A stretch of 64,000 bases of DNA, from assembly GCF_018687195.1 (NCBI RefSeq), contig NZ_CP061321.1:1-64000 (forward strand), written 5' to 3'. The translations under genes were made by a program, and so were the position numbers. The DNA comes from Polynucleobacter sp. MWH-UH2A. GTDB lineage: Bacteria > Pseudomonadota > Gammaproteobacteria > Burkholderiales > Burkholderiaceae. This document shows, in pieces, positions 1-10,862 of this stretch. The notes below the pieces were generated by a model. That model saw nothing but the letters and a program-made list of their open reading frames with translations, was not told the origin of the DNA and ran no database searches. Positions within the stretch are counted from its first letter, which is position 1, and each line of letters begins with the position of its first letter.

Positions 1-1428
1 ATGAGCAACCTACAAAATCCCCCCGCCTTGAATTCAATTAGTCCTTTTGGTTTTTGGGACGGCGCCGTTGGCGTCCTCTCGCGTGAATTATCACCACAAC
101 AGTTTAAAACCTGGATACAGCCCCTAGTTTTAGTATCTTTTGATGAGAGTGATCGCTTACTAACAATTGGTGCGCCAAACCGTTTTAAGTTAGATTGGAT
201 CAAAAAAACTTTTGCTGAACGCTTCCAAGAAATGGCGGCCGAGTACTTTGGCGACCCAGTCAATATTCATTTTGCCCTGGCGGTTGAGGCCACACCCCCA
301 ACAAAGCCGGCCACCGCCGAGCCTACGGAGCCCATTGCAAATATAGAAACTCAAACCAATAGCTCGCCAACAATCTCGGTGGAAGAGCAGTCTTTTGAGA
401 TTGAAGACCACTCAAAGCTCAACCCCAATCTCACTTTTGAGACTTTTGTAACCGGCAAAGCAAATCAACTAGCTAGAGCGGCCTCAATTCAGGTTGCACA
501 CAACCCAGGAACCTCATACAACCCCATGTTTTTGTATGGCGGTGTTGGCCTCGGAAAAACACACCTCATTCATGCGATCGGCAACCACCTTTTAAAAGAA
601 AAGCCAAATGCCCGAATTCGCTACATTCATGCTGAACAATATGTTTCTGATGTTGTGCGCGCATATCAACAAAAAGCCTTTGATCGCTTCAAGCGTTACT
701 ACCACTCACTTGATCTTTTGTTAATCGACGACATCCAGTTTTTTAGTGGCAAGTCGCGAACTCAAGAAGAGTTCTTTTATGCGTTTGAAGCCTTATTAAG
801 CAATCGTTCTCAGGTCATTATTACTAGCGATACCTATCCAAAAGAGATGGCCGGTATTGATGATCGATTGATTTCGCGCTTTGATTCTGGCTTAACCGTG
901 GCTATTGAGCCTCCTGAGCTAGAAATGCGCGTAGCGATTCTGATGAAGAAGGCCGCTAACGAAGGTATCGCCATGAGTGAAGATGTCGCCTTTTTTGTAG
1001 CAAAGCACCTACGGTCTAATGTGCGTGAGCTTGAGGGCGCCTTAAGAAAGATTTTGGCCTTCGTTCGCTTCCATGGCCGAGAGGTCACTATTGAGGTGGC
1101 TAGAACCGCGCTGAAAGATTTATTGTCAATTCAAAATCGGCAAATCTCCGTTGAAAATATTCAAAAAGCGGTTGCGGACTTCTACAGCATTAAGGTTGCT
1201 GATATGTACTCAAAGAAACGGCCCGCAAATATTGCTCGACCAAGGCAAATTGCCATGTTTATGGCAAAAGAATTAACCCAAAAAAGCCTTCCAGAGATTG
1301 GGGAATTATTTGGTGGGCGGGATCACACCACCGTTTTGCATGCCGTTCGCAAGATTGCAGATGAGCGCGCTCACGATAGTCAACTAAACCATGAGATTCA
1401 CGTTATTGAGCAAACCCTGAAGGCGTAA
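1..1428 (+). CDS. dnaA: Chromosomal replication initiator protein DnaA
   Basis: AAA+ ATPase that binds DnaA boxes and melts oriC to start chromosome replication. The 475-residue protein has the normal four-domain layout: N-terminal domain I (about 1-90), a low-complexity linker rich in Thr, Pro and Glu (about 95-140), the AAA+ core with Walker A GGVGLGKT at 180-187 and Walker B LLLIDDIQ near 240, and the C-terminal DNA-binding domain with the signature [11 protein letters not shown]. The first base of the window is the ATG, so its promoter and ribosome binding site cannot be seen. dnaN follows after the origin region. Confidence 0.98.
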   Translation: MSNLQNPPALNSISPFGFWDGAVGVLSRELSPQQFKTWIQPLVLVSFDESDRLLTIGAPNRFKLDWIKKTFAERFQEMAAEYFGDPVNIHFALAVEATPPTKPATAEPTEPIANIETQTNSSPTISVEEQSFEIEDHSKLNPNLTFETFVTGKANQLARAASIQVAHNPGTSYNPMFLYGGVGLGKTHLIHAIGNHLLKEKPNARIRYIHAEQYVSDVVRAYQQKAFDRFKRYYHSLDLLLIDDIQFFSGKSRTQEEFFYAFEALLSNRSQVIITSDTYPKEMAGIDDRLISRFDSGLTVAIEPPELEMRVAILMKKAANEGIAMSEDVAFFVAKHLRSNVRELEGALRKILAFVRFHGREVTIEVARTALKDLLSIQNRQISVENIQKAVADFYSIKVADMYSKKRPANIARPRQIAMFMAKELTQKSLPEIGELFGGRDHTTVLHAVRKIADERAHDSQLNHEIHVIEQTLKA

Positions 1429-1691
1429 TTTTTGCTTGTGGATAAGCGTGTGCATAACCCTAGGGATAACTTTGGGGATTGCTTGTGGATAAATTGTGGA
1501 AAGATCCCGCTTCATGCAAAAATAGGGTGTTGAGAAAAAGTTATCCCAATTTTATGCAGTGTTTATACAGAAGTTTTCCACAGGTTTTTAGTTGTTTAAA
1601 GTGTTGTTTTATTTGAGGTTTTTGACTTATCCACGGAAAAGACAACCCTTATTACTATTACTACTTAGATATATACAAGGATTTAAAAGCA
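1429..1691. other. oriC: Chromosomal replication origin oriC (dnaA-dnaN intergenic)
   Basis: This 263-base gap holds a dense set of DnaA boxes (consensus TTATCCACA). Perfect copies lie on the minus strand at 1437-1445 and 1484-1492. One-mismatch copies are at 1449-1457 (minus, TTATGCACA), 1574-1582 (TTTTCCACA) and 1627-1635 (TTATCCACG). Weaker ones (TTATCCCTA, TTATCCCAA) are at 1461-1469 (minus) and 1541-1549. An AT-rich tract follows at about 1636-1680. Position between dnaA and dnaN plus the box cluster make this the origin; GC skew or marker-frequency data would confirm it. Confidence 0.93.
1627..1666 (+). promoter_or_regulatory. Basal origin unwinding element: DnaA box plus DnaA-trio tract
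   Basis: The DnaA box TTATCCACG (1627-1635) is followed by a 13-base spacer ending in CAACCC and then six consecutive triplets TTA TTA CTA TTA CTA CTT (1649-1666). Read on the complementary strand each fits the DnaA-trio pattern 3'-(G/A)A(T/A)-5'. In Bacillus such trios guide DnaA filament growth onto single-stranded DNA and mark the melting site. The function here is inferred from sequence only. Confidence 0.7.
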
Positions 1692-2807
1692 ATGCAACTT
1701 GTCAATACCTCGCGCGATAGCTTATTAAAACCACTACAGGTGGTAAGTGGGATTGTTGAGCGTAGACACACACTACCAATTTTGGCAAACCTCTTATTTA
1801 AAAAGAGTGGTGAAAAGGTGTCTTTTGTTTCTACTGATATTGAGATTCAAATTACAACCAATGCCAACTTTGGTGTTGGTTCTGAAGATGTCACTACAAC
1901 GGTTGCTGCAAGAAAGTTGTTGGATATTTTGAGGGCTCTTCCTGAGGGACCGGTGTCTCTTAACCTCAAAGATAATCGCATGGTAGTTCAGAGCGGCAAA
2001 AGCCGCTTCTCTTTGCAAACATTGTCTGCGACCGAGTTTCCGATAATGCAAAGCGTGGGCGAGGTGACTGCTGCCTGGAAGATGACGCAAAAAAGCTTTC
2101 GTCAAATCATTAGTCAAGTGCACTTTTCAATGGCTCAGCAAGATATTCGTTACTACTTAAATGGAATGTTGTTGGTTGTTGAGGGTAAAGAGGTGGTTGC
2201 GGTTGCGACAGATGGTCATCGTCTGGCCTTTTCTCAAGTTCAACTTGCGGAAGCGCCCTCAGGCTCTGGTCAGCGTCAGGAAATCATCATTCCTCGTAAA
2301 ACAATACTTGAGTGCCAACATTTGCTTGAAGACTCGGATGAATCGTTGGAGATTAGTTTGACCGCTAATCAAGTGAAGTTTACCTTTGGTGATATTGAGC
2401 TTATTTCCAAGTTAGTTGAAGGCAAGTTCCCAGACTTTCAAAGAGTGATTCCAAAAGGTCACAAAAACTCACTAGTGGTTGGTCGAGATGTATTGCAAGC
2501 GGCCTTACAGCGCGCTGCTATTTTGACGACGGATAAATTTAAAGGAGTTCGTTTTTCTTTATCCCCAAATCGAATTACTGTTCAATCGACCAACGCTGAA
2601 CAAGAAGAGGCGCAAGAGGAAATTGAAACGGAATATAGCGGTGACGCTGTAGAGATTGGTTTTAATGTGAGCTACTTGTTGGATGTGCTGACAAATTTGA
2701 AGAATGAAAAAATTCAAATTAGCTTGGGTGATGCTAACAGCAGTGCGGTAATTACATTGCCAGGATCAGAAGACTTTAAGTATGTAGTAATGCCAATGCG
2801 CATTTAA
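1692..2807 (+). CDS. dnaN: DNA polymerase III beta subunit (sliding clamp)
   Basis: Ring-shaped processivity clamp that tethers DNA polymerase III to DNA and docks other replication and repair proteins. The 371-residue length is normal for the three-domain bacterial clamp. The N-terminus (MQLVNTSRDSLLKPLQVVSG) and the C-terminal VMPMRI, which forms part of the clamp-binding pocket, are typical. The start is preceded by an AAGG ribosome binding site near 1677. It sits directly downstream of oriC and 11 bases upstream of gyrB, so the two probably share a transcript. Confidence 0.98.
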   Translation: MQLVNTSRDSLLKPLQVVSGIVERRHTLPILANLLFKKSGEKVSFVSTDIEIQITTNANFGVGSEDVTTTVAARKLLDILRALPEGPVSLNLKDNRMVVQSGKSRFSLQTLSATEFPIMQSVGEVTAAWKMTQKSFRQIISQVHFSMAQQDIRYYLNGMLLVVEGKEVVAVATDGHRLAFSQVQLAEAPSGSGQRQEIIIPRKTILECQHLLEDSDESLEISLTANQVKFTFGDIELISKLVEGKFPDFQRVIPKGHKNSLVVGRDVLQAALQRAAILTTDKFKGVRFSLSPNRITVQSTNAEQEEAQEEIETEYSGDAVEIGFNVSYLLDVLTNLKNEKIQISLGDANSSAVITLPGSEDFKYVVMPMRI

Positions 2808-2812
2808 TGTAA

Positions 2813-5317
<2,505 letters not shown>

Positions 5318-5319
5318 CA

Positions 5320-5814
5320 ATGAAATCAAAAACATTAAAACCACCAAAGGTGGATCGGTCTTCTATTGTTGTTAAATCTTCGCCGATTCATGGCAGGGGC
5401 GTCTTTGTAGCCAAACCAATTAAAAAAGGCCAGGCAATTATTGAATACAAAGGCGAGCGCATTAGTTGGAAGCTTGCAGAAAAGCGGCACCCCCATGACC
5501 CTAAAGACCCAAATCACACCTTCTATTTTTCTCTTGAAGATGGTCGAGTAATTGATGCGAAGTATGGTGGCAATGCTGCCCGCTGGATTAATCACTCTTG
5601 TAGCCCTAGTTGTGAAACTCGCGAAGATAGTTTTGGTGGCGAACCTCGCGTTTTTATTTATGCCAAGCGCGCCCTTAAGGTTGGTGAGGAGTTGTTTTAT
5701 GACTACTCTTTAGATATTGAGGGCCGTATTACAAAGCAAATGAAAAAAGACTATGAGTGTCGTTGCGGTGCTAAAAAGTGCCGCGGCACCATGCTTTCCC
5801 TCGACGATAAGTAA
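5320..5814 (+). CDS. SET-domain protein (putative protein-lysine methyltransferase)
   Basis: A 164-residue stand-alone SET protein. Visible motifs are HGRG (24-27) near the SAM site, the pseudoknot motif NHSC (91-94), YDY (127-129) and a C-terminal post-SET cluster CxC...C (Cys147, Cys149, Cys154) that in eukaryotic enzymes binds zinc with the SET core Cys. SET enzymes methylate lysines using S-adenosylmethionine; the substrate here is unknown. The ATG begins two bases after the gyrB stop, so translation may be coupled to gyrB. All core motifs look intact, so the protein is probably active. Calling it a histone methyltransferase would be wrong for a bacterium. Confidence 0.9.
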   Translation: MKSKTLKPPKVDRSSIVVKSSPIHGRGVFVAKPIKKGQAIIEYKGERISWKLAEKRHPHDPKDPNHTFYFSLEDGRVIDAKYGGNAARWINHSCSPSCETREDSFGGEPRVFIYAKRALKVGEELFYDYSLDIEGRITKQMKKDYECRCGAKKCRGTMLSLDDK

Positions 5815-5828
5815 ATCAAGACATTTGC

Positions 5829-6053
5829 ATGTTGTACATCACCATTCAAGAGCTTGAGGCTGCCATCAACTATTGGCGAAATCAATCTCCCGCAAGAGGG
5901 GATGAGCTCAGCTTGTGTGCCGAAGCATCTGCGTTGGCAAAGGCGTATGCCCTTATGATCATTCAAGGCTCCCAACGCATACCCTTGGATGTTTTGGATG
6001 AATCCGCAAGAATTGCGATTCAAAAATTTATTAAAAATACCCAAAACTCATAA
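5829..6053 (+). CDS. DUF3717 domain protein
   Basis: A 74-residue protein resembling the DUF3717 family known from Burkholderiales (LEAAINYW near the N-terminus, GDELSLCAEASALAKAYALM in the middle, IPLDVLDESARIAIQ near the end). Its function is unknown. There is no signal peptide or membrane segment, and it is predicted to be a small helical cytoplasmic protein. It starts 14 bases after the SET gene and probably belongs to the same transcript. A weak inverted repeat (ACCC...GGGT, about 6061-6078) follows and might end it. Confidence 0.8.
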   Translation: MLYITIQELEAAINYWRNQSPARGDELSLCAEASALAKAYALMIIQGSQRIPLDVLDESARIAIQKFIKNTQNS

Positions 6054-6076
6054 TTTACAAACCCTTTTGATTTAGG

Positions 6077-6100
6077 GTAATTGCTATATATAGCTAAGCC
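6077..6100 (+). promoter_or_regulatory. Possible promoter/operator region of the Liv operon
   Basis: A perfect 12-base palindrome GCTATATATAGC lies at 6083-6094, about 50 bases upstream of the first transporter ATG. It contains a TATATA that could act as a -10 box, but no good -35 at standard spacing is visible. It could also be a repressor site. The sequence evidence is weak. Confidence 0.3.
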
Positions 6101-6146
6101 GTTCTGAGTTATCCTCAAAGTCTTGCCCCAGCAGGGGGTAGAGGGT

Positions 6147-6914
6147 ATGAACTTGCAAGAAACAATCTTAAAAACAATTGGTCTCGGAAAATCCTTTAAA
6201 GGATTTTCAGCGGTAAGCGACGTTAACTTGGATGTAACCAGAGGAACCATTCACGCCTTAATTGGGCCGAATGGCGCTGGAAAAACAACTTGCTTTAATT
6301 TGCTCACAAAATTTTTGGAGCCGACTAGCGGCCAAATTCTATTTAATGGCTTCGACATCACCAATGAAGCCCCGTCTCAAATTGCGCGTCGGGGTGTGAT
6401 TCGATCATTTCAAATTTCCGCAGTTTTTCCTCATTTAACAGTGCTGGAAAACGTTCGTGTTGCACTGCAGCAAGGATTGGGTACCGAATTCCATTTTTGG
6501 AAACCTGGAAGCTCGCTGGATGTCCTAAACGAGAGGGCTTTAGAGTTATTGCGGGAAGTCGGTTTAGAGAAGTTTGCTGATGAAGAAACCATGAATTTAG
6601 CCTATGGTCGTAAAAGAGCGCTAGAAATTGCTACTACTTTGGCGATGGAGCCGGAGCTGATGTTGTTGGATGAGCCCACTCAAGGTATGGGTCACGAGGA
6701 CGTGGAGCGGGTGACCGAGCTGATTGATCGTGTGTCTAAAGGGCGAACCATTTTGATGGTTGAACACAATATGAAAGTAGTTTCTTCCATCGCCGATCGT
6801 ATTACGGTATTGCAGCGTGGTTCCGTATTGGCTGAAGGTTCTTATCACGAAGTTTCCAATAACCCTCTAGTGGTTGAGGCTTATATGGGCAGCCATGGGG
6901 GAGATGCTTTATGA
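6147..6914 (+). CDS. LivG-type ABC transporter ATP-binding protein
   Basis: One of two ATPases of a branched-chain-amino-acid-type importer. The 255 residues carry Walker A GPNGAGKTT, an ABC signature of LivG style (LAYGRKRALEIA), Walker B LMLLDEPTQGM and the H-loop MVEHNM. I chose the ATG at 6147 over an upstream in-frame TTG at 6123 because a GGGGG/GAGGG ribosome binding stretch lies at 6133-6145. The stop overlaps the start of the next ATPase gene by 4 bases (ATGA), so translation is coupled. The substrate cannot be read from this subunit. Confidence 0.93.
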   Translation: MNLQETILKTIGLGKSFKGFSAVSDVNLDVTRGTIHALIGPNGAGKTTCFNLLTKFLEPTSGQILFNGFDITNEAPSQIARRGVIRSFQISAVFPHLTVLENVRVALQQGLGTEFHFWKPGSSLDVLNERALELLREVGLEKFADEETMNLAYGRKRALEIATTLAMEPELMLLDEPTQGMGHEDVERVTELIDRVSKGRTILMVEHNMKVVSSIADRITVLQRGSVLAEGSYHEVSNNPLVVEAYMGSHGGDAL

Positions 6915-7612
6915 CCATGGCGCTCGAGGTTAAAAATTTAGAATCTTGGTACGGCGAGTCACATATTTTGCATGGCGTGAATTTCGCCGTGCGAGACGGT
7001 GAAGTTGTTACCTTGTTGGGTAGAAACGGCGCTGGCCGAAGCACCATTCTGAAATCCATTTTGGGCTTAACAAGCAAAAGAACAGGCTCCGTTCAGGTAT
7101 ATGGGGCGGAAACCGTTGGGATGCCGACATACAAAATTGCACGCCTCGGGGTTGGTTTTTGTCCTGAAGAGCGAGGCATCTTTGCTAGCCTGAGCACTGA
7201 AGAGAACTTGCTCTTGTTGCCAGAAGTTGCGCCTGGCGGAATGGGCTTAGACGAAATCTATGAAATGTTCCCTAATCTGTATGAGCGCCGCAATAGCCCG
7301 GGAACACGACTTTCTGGTGGCGAACAGCAGATGTTAGCCATGGCTCGTATTTTGAGAACTGGGGCAAAGTTGCTTTTACTCGACGAGATTACTGAGGGCT
7401 TGGCACCGGTGATTGTGCAAAAGCTGGGCGAGGTGGTGACTAGCTTGCGTAACAAAGGTTTCACTATTGTGTTGGTTGAGCAAAACTTCCGTTTTGCTGC
7501 GCCTCTAGCGGATCGACACTATGTTGTTGAGCATGGAAATGTGGTTGAGGTTGTGCAGCAAAACGAGCTTGCTGAAAAAGCAACGCTATTAAATGAGTAT
7601 TTAGGTGTTTAG
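6911..7612 (+). CDS. LivF-type ABC transporter ATP-binding protein with Arg in Walker A
   Basis: Second ATPase of the importer, 233 residues. The signature LSGGEQQMLAMA and Walker B LLLLDEITEGL are intact. The Walker A motif reads GRNGAGRST (37-45), with Arg43 where the nucleotide-binding Lys is expected, and the switch position is Gln (VEQN) as is usual in LivF proteins. The partner LivG keeps the Lys. I recall GAGRTT-type sequences in related betaproteobacterial LivF proteins, so this looks like a subfamily trait and not decay. The start at 6911 overlaps the upstream stop; an ATG two codons later (6917) is also possible. Confidence 0.9.
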   Translation: MTMALEVKNLESWYGESHILHGVNFAVRDGEVVTLLGRNGAGRSTILKSILGLTSKRTGSVQVYGAETVGMPTYKIARLGVGFCPEERGIFASLSTEENLLLLPEVAPGGMGLDEIYEMFPNLYERRNSPGTRLSGGEQQMLAMARILRTGAKLLLLDEITEGLAPVIVQKLGEVVTSLRNKGFTIVLVEQNFRFAAPLADRHYVVEHGNVVEVVQQNELAEKATLLNEYLGV

Positions 7613-7633
7613 TAGTTTTTATAGGAGATGGGT

Positions 7634-8860
7634 ATGAAGTTAAAGCAAATTACCGCAAGTCTGGTTGCAGCGACCATGTTCGCTTCAAACCCAGTTTTTG
7701 CACAAAGTGGGTCCAAAGTTAGTGGTGACGTTGTCAAGATTGGGGTGTTAACCGACCTATCTTCAACCTATTCTGATTTGGCTGGTCCTGGTGCGGTGAT
7801 TGCCGCCAAAATGGCTATCGCTGACTTTTCTAAAGACGGCACAGTGATTGGTAAAAAGATTGAACTCGTTAGCGCAGACCACCAAAATAAAGCAGACATT
7901 GCTGCTAATAAAGCGCGCGAATGGTATGACAAAGATGGCGTTGACGTGATTGTTGAATTGGTTTCAACCAACGTTGCGTTGGCTGTAATGGAAGTGGCCG
8001 AACAAAAGAACAAAATTACTTTGGTTTCTGGTGCAGCATCTTTGCCAATTACCAATGAAAAATGTACAGCCAATAACGTTCATTGGACTTATGACACCTA
8101 TGCGCTTTCCAACGGAACAGGCAAGGCGGTTGTAAAGCAAGGTAAAAAGAATTGGTACTTTATTACTGCTGACTATGCATTCGGCGCTGCATTGGAAAAA
8201 GATGCAACCGGTGTTGTGACTGCTAACGGTGGAAAAGTATTGGGCACCAGCAAGCATCCTTTCCCAAATAGCGATTTCTCTTCTTACCTCTTAAAAGCTC
8301 AAGCCAGTGGCGCCGATGTTGTGGCCTTGGCAAACGCTGGTCAAGACACCATTAATACCGTAAAACAGGCTTCTGAATTTGGTATCAATAAGAAGCAAAC
8401 GGTTGTGCCTTTGTTGATGTTCATTACAGACGTTCACTCTTTGGGCTTGAATGCTGCTCAAGGCATGTACCTTACAGAGGGCTTCTACTGGGATAAAGAT
8501 GATAAGACCCGTGCGTTTGCTAAGCGTTTTATCTTGCAACATAAACGTATGCCTAGCATGGTTCAGGCTGGCGTTTATTCCTCTGTATTGGCTTATTTGA
8601 ATGCGGTTCAAAAGGCTGGCACAGACGACACTCAGGCGGTAATGAAGGCGCTTAAGTCAACTAATATTGACGACGGTCTCTTTAAGGGCAAGATTCGTGC
8701 GGACGGCAAGTTTGAGCATGACATGTATCTCTTGGAAGTGAAGAAGCCATCTGAGTCTAAGAGCCCATGGGATTACTACCATGTTCGCGCAGTGATTCCT
8801 GCTGCCGAAGCAACCCAACCACTTTCATTGTCACGGTGCAAGCTGGTTACTAATAAGTAA
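7634..8860 (+). CDS. Periplasmic substrate-binding protein of the Liv-type ABC importer
   Basis: A Leu/Ile/Val-receptor-type (type I periplasmic) binding protein of 408 residues. It has an N-terminal Sec signal peptide (KLKQ, hydrophobic stretch, cleavage likely after VFA), so the mature protein begins near QSGSK. The ATG at 7634 is preferred to the one at 7628 because AGGAG (7623-7627) is 6 bases from it. Motifs such as VKIGVLTDLS and ADYAFGAALE are typical of the family. Relatives with this sequence style have been linked to varied ligands including aromatic acids and amides, so leucine specificity should not be assumed. Confidence 0.9.
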   Translation: MKLKQITASLVAATMFASNPVFAQSGSKVSGDVVKIGVLTDLSSTYSDLAGPGAVIAAKMAIADFSKDGTVIGKKIELVSADHQNKADIAANKAREWYDKDGVDVIVELVSTNVALAVMEVAEQKNKITLVSGAASLPITNEKCTANNVHWTYDTYALSNGTGKAVVKQGKKNWYFITADYAFGAALEKDATGVVTANGGKVLGTSKHPFPNSDFSSYLLKAQASGADVVALANAGQDTINTVKQASEFGINKKQTVVPLLMFITDVHSLGLNAAQGMYLTEGFYWDKDDKTRAFAKRFILQHKRMPSMVQAGVYSSVLAYLNAVQKAGTDDTQAVMKALKSTNIDDGLFKGKIRADGKFEHDMYLLEVKKPSESKSPWDYYHVRAVIPAAEATQPLSLSRCKLVTNK

Positions 8861-8874
8861 TTACAAAAATAAGC

Positions 8875-9795
8875 ATGTTTGAACTTCTCGGAATTACCCC
8901 ACAAGGGCTGGTTGCCCAGCTCTTAGTGGGTTTGATTAATGGCTCTTTTTACGCCATTTTGAGTTTGGGGTTGGCCATTATTTTTGGCCTCCTAAACATT
9001 ATTAATTTCGCCCACGGTGCTCAGTACACCATGGGCGCATTTATTGCTTGGATTGGCTTGACTCAAATCAGCCAATGGCTTGGCTTTCCCGAGCTATCCA
9101 TTAATTATTGGTTTGCTTTAATTGTTGTTCCGCTCGTATTGGCGGGCTTTGGTCTCATTCTTGAGCGGACGATGTTGCGTCGTCTTTATCACCTAGACCA
9201 TTTGTATGGCTTATTGCTTACTTTTGGATTGGCTTTGATCATTGAGGGAATGTTCCGTCATTGGTATGGCATTTCTGGTGAGAGCTACCCAGCTCCAGAG
9301 GCTCTACAAGGGGCGATCCCCTTGGAATCAATCGGCATTATTTTGCCGATCTATCGCTTATGGGTTGTTGCAATTTCATTAACGGTTTGTTTCTCTACTT
9401 GGTATGTGATCGAGAGAACAAAGTTAGGTGCTTATTTGCGTGCGGGCACCGAAAATCCAAAATTACTTCAAGCATTTGGAATTAATGTGCCACTGATGAT
9501 TTCTTTGGCATACGCTTATGGCGTTGGCTTAGCAGGTTTCGCTGGTGTATTGGCTGCCCCCATATTCCAAGTAAATCCATTGATGGGATCAAATCTCATC
9601 ATTGTCGTTTTTGCAGTAGTGGTGATCGGTGGCATGGGCTCAATCATGGGCGCCATTTTGACTGGTTTGGCATTGGGTTTGGTTGAGGGCCTTACTAAGG
9701 TCTTCTACCCCGAGGCTTCTGGAGTTGTCATTTTTGTGATCATGGCAATTGTTCTCTTGATTCGTCCTGCTGGACTTTTTGGGCGGGAAAAATAA
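8875..9795 (+). CDS. LivH-type ABC transporter permease
   Basis: Inner-membrane permease of 306 residues, largely hydrophobic with about eight predicted membrane segments. The family motifs NGSFYAILSLGLAIIFGLLNIINFAHG near residues 22-48 and the ATP-binding-subunit docking loop around FGINVPLMISLAYAYGVGLA are present. It follows the binding-protein gene by 14 bases and is followed two bases later by the partner permease, within one operon. Confidence 0.93.
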   Translation: MFELLGITPQGLVAQLLVGLINGSFYAILSLGLAIIFGLLNIINFAHGAQYTMGAFIAWIGLTQISQWLGFPELSINYWFALIVVPLVLAGFGLILERTMLRRLYHLDHLYGLLLTFGLALIIEGMFRHWYGISGESYPAPEALQGAIPLESIGIILPIYRLWVVAISLTVCFSTWYVIERTKLGAYLRAGTENPKLLQAFGINVPLMISLAYAYGVGLAGFAGVLAAPIFQVNPLMGSNLIIVVFAVVVIGGMGSIMGAILTGLALGLVEGLTKVFYPEASGVVIFVIMAIVLLIRPAGLFGREK

Positions 9796-9797
9796 TC

Positions 9798-10727
9798 ATG
9801 AACCCAAAAACAAAATTGCTTTACGCCATTTTGGTGTTAATTGCCCTACTGTTGCCGTTTCAAGATTTCATCTATCTTGTTTTTGCAATGAAGGTTTTGT
9901 GTTTTGCGCTTTTCGCTTGCGCGTTTAATTTGTTGCTTGGCTTCACTGGTCTTTTATCGTTCGGTCATGCAGCATTTTTCGGAACATCTGCTTACATTAC
10001 TGCTTACTTTTGCAAAGAGGCTAGTTTTTCGCCAGAGCTTGGCATTCTCTTGGGTGTAGTAGGTTCCGGCATTCTTGGCTTCTTGATTGGGTCTCTCGCC
10101 ATTCGTCGTCAGGGTATTTATTTTGCGATGGTGACCTTGGCCCTTTCTCAAATGGTTTATTTTTTGGCCGTACAGGTTCCTTACACTGGTGGCGAAGATG
10201 GCATACAAGGCGTTCCTCGCGGAACATTATTTGGCTTGATTGACCTCAAAGACGATGTTGCCATGTACTACTTTGTCTTGGCTGTTTTCTTGTTTGGCTT
10301 TGCGCTCATCATGCGAACAGTTCACTCACCCTTTGGGCAAGTGTTGAAAGCTATTCGCGAGAATGAGCCGCGTGCAATTTCTTTGGGCTATGACGTAGAC
10401 CGTTTCAAGCTTATGTCTTTTGTCATTTCAGCAGCACTTGCTGGCCTAGCCGGCTCAATGAAATCTTTGGTGTTCCAGTTGGCAACCTTGACCGATGTGC
10501 ATTGGCATATGTCTGGCGAAGTGGTGTTGATGACTTTGCTGGGTGGCATGGGAACAATTTTGGGTCCAGTAGTTGGCGCGGGCATTGTGGTTGGTTTACA
10601 AAACTACCTCGCAAATATTGGATCTTGGAGCACGATTGCAACTGGTTTCATATTTGTAGTTTGTGTACTGGCATTTCGTCGCGGTGTTGTTGGCGAAATT
10701 GTTGCGCACCTTAAAAATAAAAACTAA
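9798..10727 (+). CDS. LivM-type ABC transporter permease
   Basis: Second permease of the importer, 309 residues, strongly hydrophobic. It contains the family features NLLLGFTGLLSFGHAAFFG near 44-62 and the cytoplasmic docking loop AIRENEPRAISLGYDV near residue 185-200. It pairs with the LivH-type permease to form the channel. It is the last gene of the operon; a 9-bp hairpin lies 46 bases after its stop. Confidence 0.93.
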   Translation: MNPKTKLLYAILVLIALLLPFQDFIYLVFAMKVLCFALFACAFNLLLGFTGLLSFGHAAFFGTSAYITAYFCKEASFSPELGILLGVVGSGILGFLIGSLAIRRQGIYFAMVTLALSQMVYFLAVQVPYTGGEDGIQGVPRGTLFGLIDLKDDVAMYYFVLAVFLFGFALIMRTVHSPFGQVLKAIRENEPRAISLGYDVDRFKLMSFVISAALAGLAGSMKSLVFQLATLTDVHWHMSGEVVLMTLLGGMGTILGPVVGAGIVVGLQNYLANIGSWSTIATGFIFVVCVLAFRRGVVGEIVAHLKNKN

Positions 10728-10773
10728 GAAACAAAAACGAAGTTTTTGGTTTCCTCTTATTATTTAGTTTTTA

Positions 10774-10800
10774 GTGTGGCGCGTTTAGCGCCACACTCAT
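10774..10800 (+). terminator. Hairpin terminator after the Liv operon
   Basis: A perfect 9-bp stem GTGTGGCGC / GCGCCACAC (10774-10782 and 10788-10796) with loop GTTTA follows livM. The downstream tail (TCATTTAAAT) is only moderately T-rich, so termination may be partial. Confidence 0.65.
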
Positions 10801-10862
10801 TTAAATAAAAAGAAAACAAAGAGACTCCCATCGAATTTTCTATTTACATTTGGCCCCTGCTT

